A stretch of 16,189 nt of DNA from JBAXRT01 sp037131065 (GTDB lineage Bacteria > Bacteroidota > Bacteroidia > Bacteroidales > FEN-979), in the NCBI GenBank assembly GCA_037131065.1, contig JBAXRT010000062.1, positions 1 to 16,189 on the forward strand. Direction: 5' to 3'. The first letter of the stretch is position 1. Every line of letters starts with the position of its first letter. Shown piece by piece: positions 15,229-16,189 of the stretch. A program made the translations under genes and the position numbers. The notes below the pieces were generated by a model. The model was not told where the DNA came from, did no database searches, and worked only from the letters and a program-made list of their open reading frames with translations.

Positions 15229-15771
15229 ATGACAGAGATATTTCAACAGGAACCTAACTGGATAGTACGGACCCTGGCCGGATTTTTACTTGGTTATTTC
15301 TTTACTTACATAATCAAGGGCACAAACTACATCTGGCGAATGATTTTTAGCAAAAATTATCTTACAGGACAGTGGAACAGCTACTACCAGGTATGGGAAA
15401 ATAACAGGCCGGTCCTTAAACGTGAGAATTGGACTATCAGGTTTGGTTTCAACAGCAAACTGAGAGTGAATATTGTTACAGAAGACAGCTTTTCCTATAG
15501 TGGAGAGTTGCTTGAAGAGAAAGGAAATTTAATTGTTATAATAAAAGCAAAAGAATTTAATGAAAGGGGTTTCGGCAGGTATCCGATACCAATACCAGGC
15601 AACGACACGATCGTTGTCGGTCTTTATTTAGGGATTGACTTCAACGGGCATGCAACAGCCTGTGTGAATATTCTTTCAAGAATCGAACTTCAAGTGAATG
15701 AACTGTCAGCTCTGCTGAAGGACAATACAGATGTCGATGCAGCAAATGGAATGATCAGACTGAAACATTAG
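15229..15771 (+). CDS. Small membrane-anchored, beta-rich protein of unknown function (mini-island cargo)
   Basis: I do not recognise this 180-residue protein. One clear membrane helix lies at about 11-31 (IVRTLAGFLLGYFFTYII), with a possible short second hydrophobic segment (TNYIWRMIF, 32-40). Residues 44 to about 155 are rich in alternating beta-type sequence, starting with YLTGQW (44-49). That G-x-W opening recalls small lipocalin-like or beta-barrel domains. There are no catalytic motifs, and a polar tail follows (about 156-180). The layout of a short N-terminal anchor plus a beta barrel resembles Cap15-type CBASS effectors, but no cyclase gene is nearby, so this is only a hypothesis. It is the sole substantial gene between the tRNA-derived repeats, with its own promoter 170-195 bp upstream and no visible ribosome binding site. 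Confidence 0.75.
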   Translation: MTEIFQQEPNWIVRTLAGFLLGYFFTYIIKGTNYIWRMIFSKNYLTGQWNSYYQVWENNRPVLKRENWTIRFGFNSKLRVNIVTEDSFSYSGELLEEKGNLIVIIKAKEFNERGFGRYPIPIPGNDTIVVGLYLGIDFNGHATACVNILSRIELQVNELSALLKDNTDVDAANGMIRLKH

Positions 15772-15990
15772 CAATCATACACCTTTCGAAAGTCCTGAAC
15801 ACAACATTGGGTCTTAATTTACTTTGAGTGAATTGAAGAACCTCGTGGCAAGCAGCGGGGAGGCGCTCGCGGTGATTCAAAGAAAATATGAAATATTTTA
15901 CTGGAAAACTTTTTATAGTCAAATATTGCCTATACTTTTGGTTCAACCCTTATATAAAGCTGTATATCAATTAGATATAAAATCTCTATG
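15772..15990. other. Non-coding 3' part of the mini-island
   Basis: Mostly AT-rich sequence with one sharp GC-rich island at about 15836-15875. Short ORFs on both strands cross it, but they have no protein-like features, and one runs straight through the right repeat and the terminator. A TACTTTTG (15933-15940) matches the -7 consensus on the plus strand without a matching TTG, and nothing identifiable lies downstream of it. Confidence 0.5.
15841..15860. repeat. REP-like GC-rich hairpin
   Basis: CCTCGTGG-CAAG-CAGCGGGG folds as an 8-pair stem with G-U pairs and one mismatch around a CAAG loop, in otherwise AT-rich DNA. It looks like a worn copy of a perfect palindrome of the kind dispersed between genes (CCTCGCGGCAAGCCGCGAGG type). 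Copy number in the genome cannot be judged from one window. Confidence 0.35.
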
Positions 15991-16006
15991 GTCCTGGTGG
16001 GCCCAC
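15991..16006 (+). repeat. Right copy of tRNA 3'-end direct repeat (attR-like)
   Basis: Exact 16-base copy of 14841-14856. Just upstream, TCTATGGTCC resembles TCTATTGGTCC of the intact tRNA anticodon/variable region. The right copy may therefore be a slightly longer tRNA fragment with an internal deletion, though that extension is weak. Confidence 0.85.
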
Positions 16007-16016
16007 TACAAAATCA

Positions 16017-16050
16017 ACCACTCATTGCAGTTTTACCATGAGTGGTTTTT
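16017..16050 (+). terminator. Intrinsic terminator beyond the right repeat (probably bidirectional)
   Basis: A 9-bp stem ACCACTCAT (16017-16025) / ATGAGTGGT (16038-16046) is followed by T residues to 16050. It lies 11 bases after the right repeat, matching a tRNA terminator displaced by the insertion. Read on the minus strand it would also end transcription of the gene entering from the right edge. Confidence 0.85.
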
Positions 16051-16070
16051 ATATCTAAATAGTTGTCCAA

Positions 16071-16189
16071 TCACTTCCCTGAATTTTCGATTATCAGCTG
16101 CACCACATCATAATTAACCGCATCAAACATCTGCTCCACATTCTTTGTGTACTCAGCGTTGTGGCTTATGATGGCGTTCTTCACCATGA
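16071..16189 (-). CDS. C-terminal end of an unidentified protein, cut by the window edge
   Basis: On the minus strand an open frame enters from the right edge and ends at TGA (16071-16073). The visible part includes a Met at 16185-16187, then VKNAIISHNAEYTKNVEQMF and a helix-like end (VVQLIIENSGK). Codon choice looks like the real genes here and the frame ends just before a terminator hairpin. Whether that Met is the start or internal is unknown. I do not recognise the family. Confidence 0.45.
   Translation of the reverse strand, partial: MVKNAIISHNAEYTKNVEQMFDAVNYDVVQLIIENSGK

Larger units (their letters stand above)
14857..16006 (+). mobile_element. 1150-bp tRNA-integrated mini-island without integrase
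   Basis: The segment is bounded by an exact 16-bp direct repeat of the tRNA 3' end, the classic scar of tyrosine-recombinase integration at a tRNA. Right after the left repeat is a terminator (14864-14906). Right after the right repeat is a second one (16017-16050), which fits as the ancestral tRNA terminator. Inside are one membrane protein gene with promoter, a leader ORF, a REP-like hairpin and much AT-rich DNA. No integrase, transposase or plasmid gene is present. It is therefore either a decayed remnant of a larger island or a non-autonomous cassette moved in trans. Confidence 0.6.

Noticed and set aside
15755..15946. 63-codon minus-strand frame overlapping the end of the cargo gene
   Set aside because: It overlaps a better-supported gene and reads through the REP-like hairpin; no protein-like pattern.
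15824..16117. 97-codon open frame crossing the right end of the island
   Set aside because: It runs through the tRNA-derived repeat and the terminator hairpin, begins without promoter context and shows no domain features.

Overview
The window reads as chromosomal DNA of a Bacteroidota member, most likely Bacteroidales/Marinilabiliales-like. Four lines of evidence support this. Several genes carry the Bacteroidota -7 box TAnnTTTG, some with a TTG about 17-22 bases upstream. Most starts lack a Shine-Dalgarno sequence. The tRNA does not encode CCA. The DNA topoisomerase I has glycine/aromatic C-terminal repeats instead of cysteine zinc fingers. The genus cannot be fixed from the sequence alone.

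Left part (1-4406, minus strand): a tight run of genes in transcription order wza (outer-membrane polysaccharide export lipoprotein), wzc (chain-length/tyrosine autokinase with an extraordinary Gly-Tyr tail), cysD and cysN (ATP sulfurylase, cysN cut by the window edge). The likely logic is export of an extracellular polysaccharide plus supply of activated sulfate, possibly to sulfate that polysaccharide. Upstream lies miaB (tRNA ms2i6A synthase), which diverges from topA through a compact region with one -7 box for each gene.

Middle part (5930-12209): topA is followed after 9 bp by a ureohydrolase-fold protein that has lost several metal ligands. ruvC converges on it. ruvC and an LPG-synthase-TM/flippase-like membrane protein start only 5 bp apart on opposite strands. 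The membrane protein is followed after 7 bp by a processive membrane glycosyltransferase 2.

Right part (12210-14675, minus strand): queA-ispD (queuosine and isoprenoid precursors) form a two-gene operon with a good promoter, and a YihX-like HAD phosphatase follows.

Far right (14705-16189): a tRNA with anticodon CAT has the last 16 bases of its 3' end repeated exactly 1150 bp downstream. Each copy is followed within about 10 bases by its own intrinsic terminator. This is the footprint of site-specific integration into a tRNA 3' end. The enclosed segment has no integrase. It carries one small membrane-anchored, beta-rich protein gene with its own Bacteroidota-type promoter, an in-frame upstream leader ORF, a REP-like hairpin and a possible scrap of a transporter gene. 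This mini-island is the most interesting part of the window. A partial, unidentified gene enters from the right edge on the minus strand.
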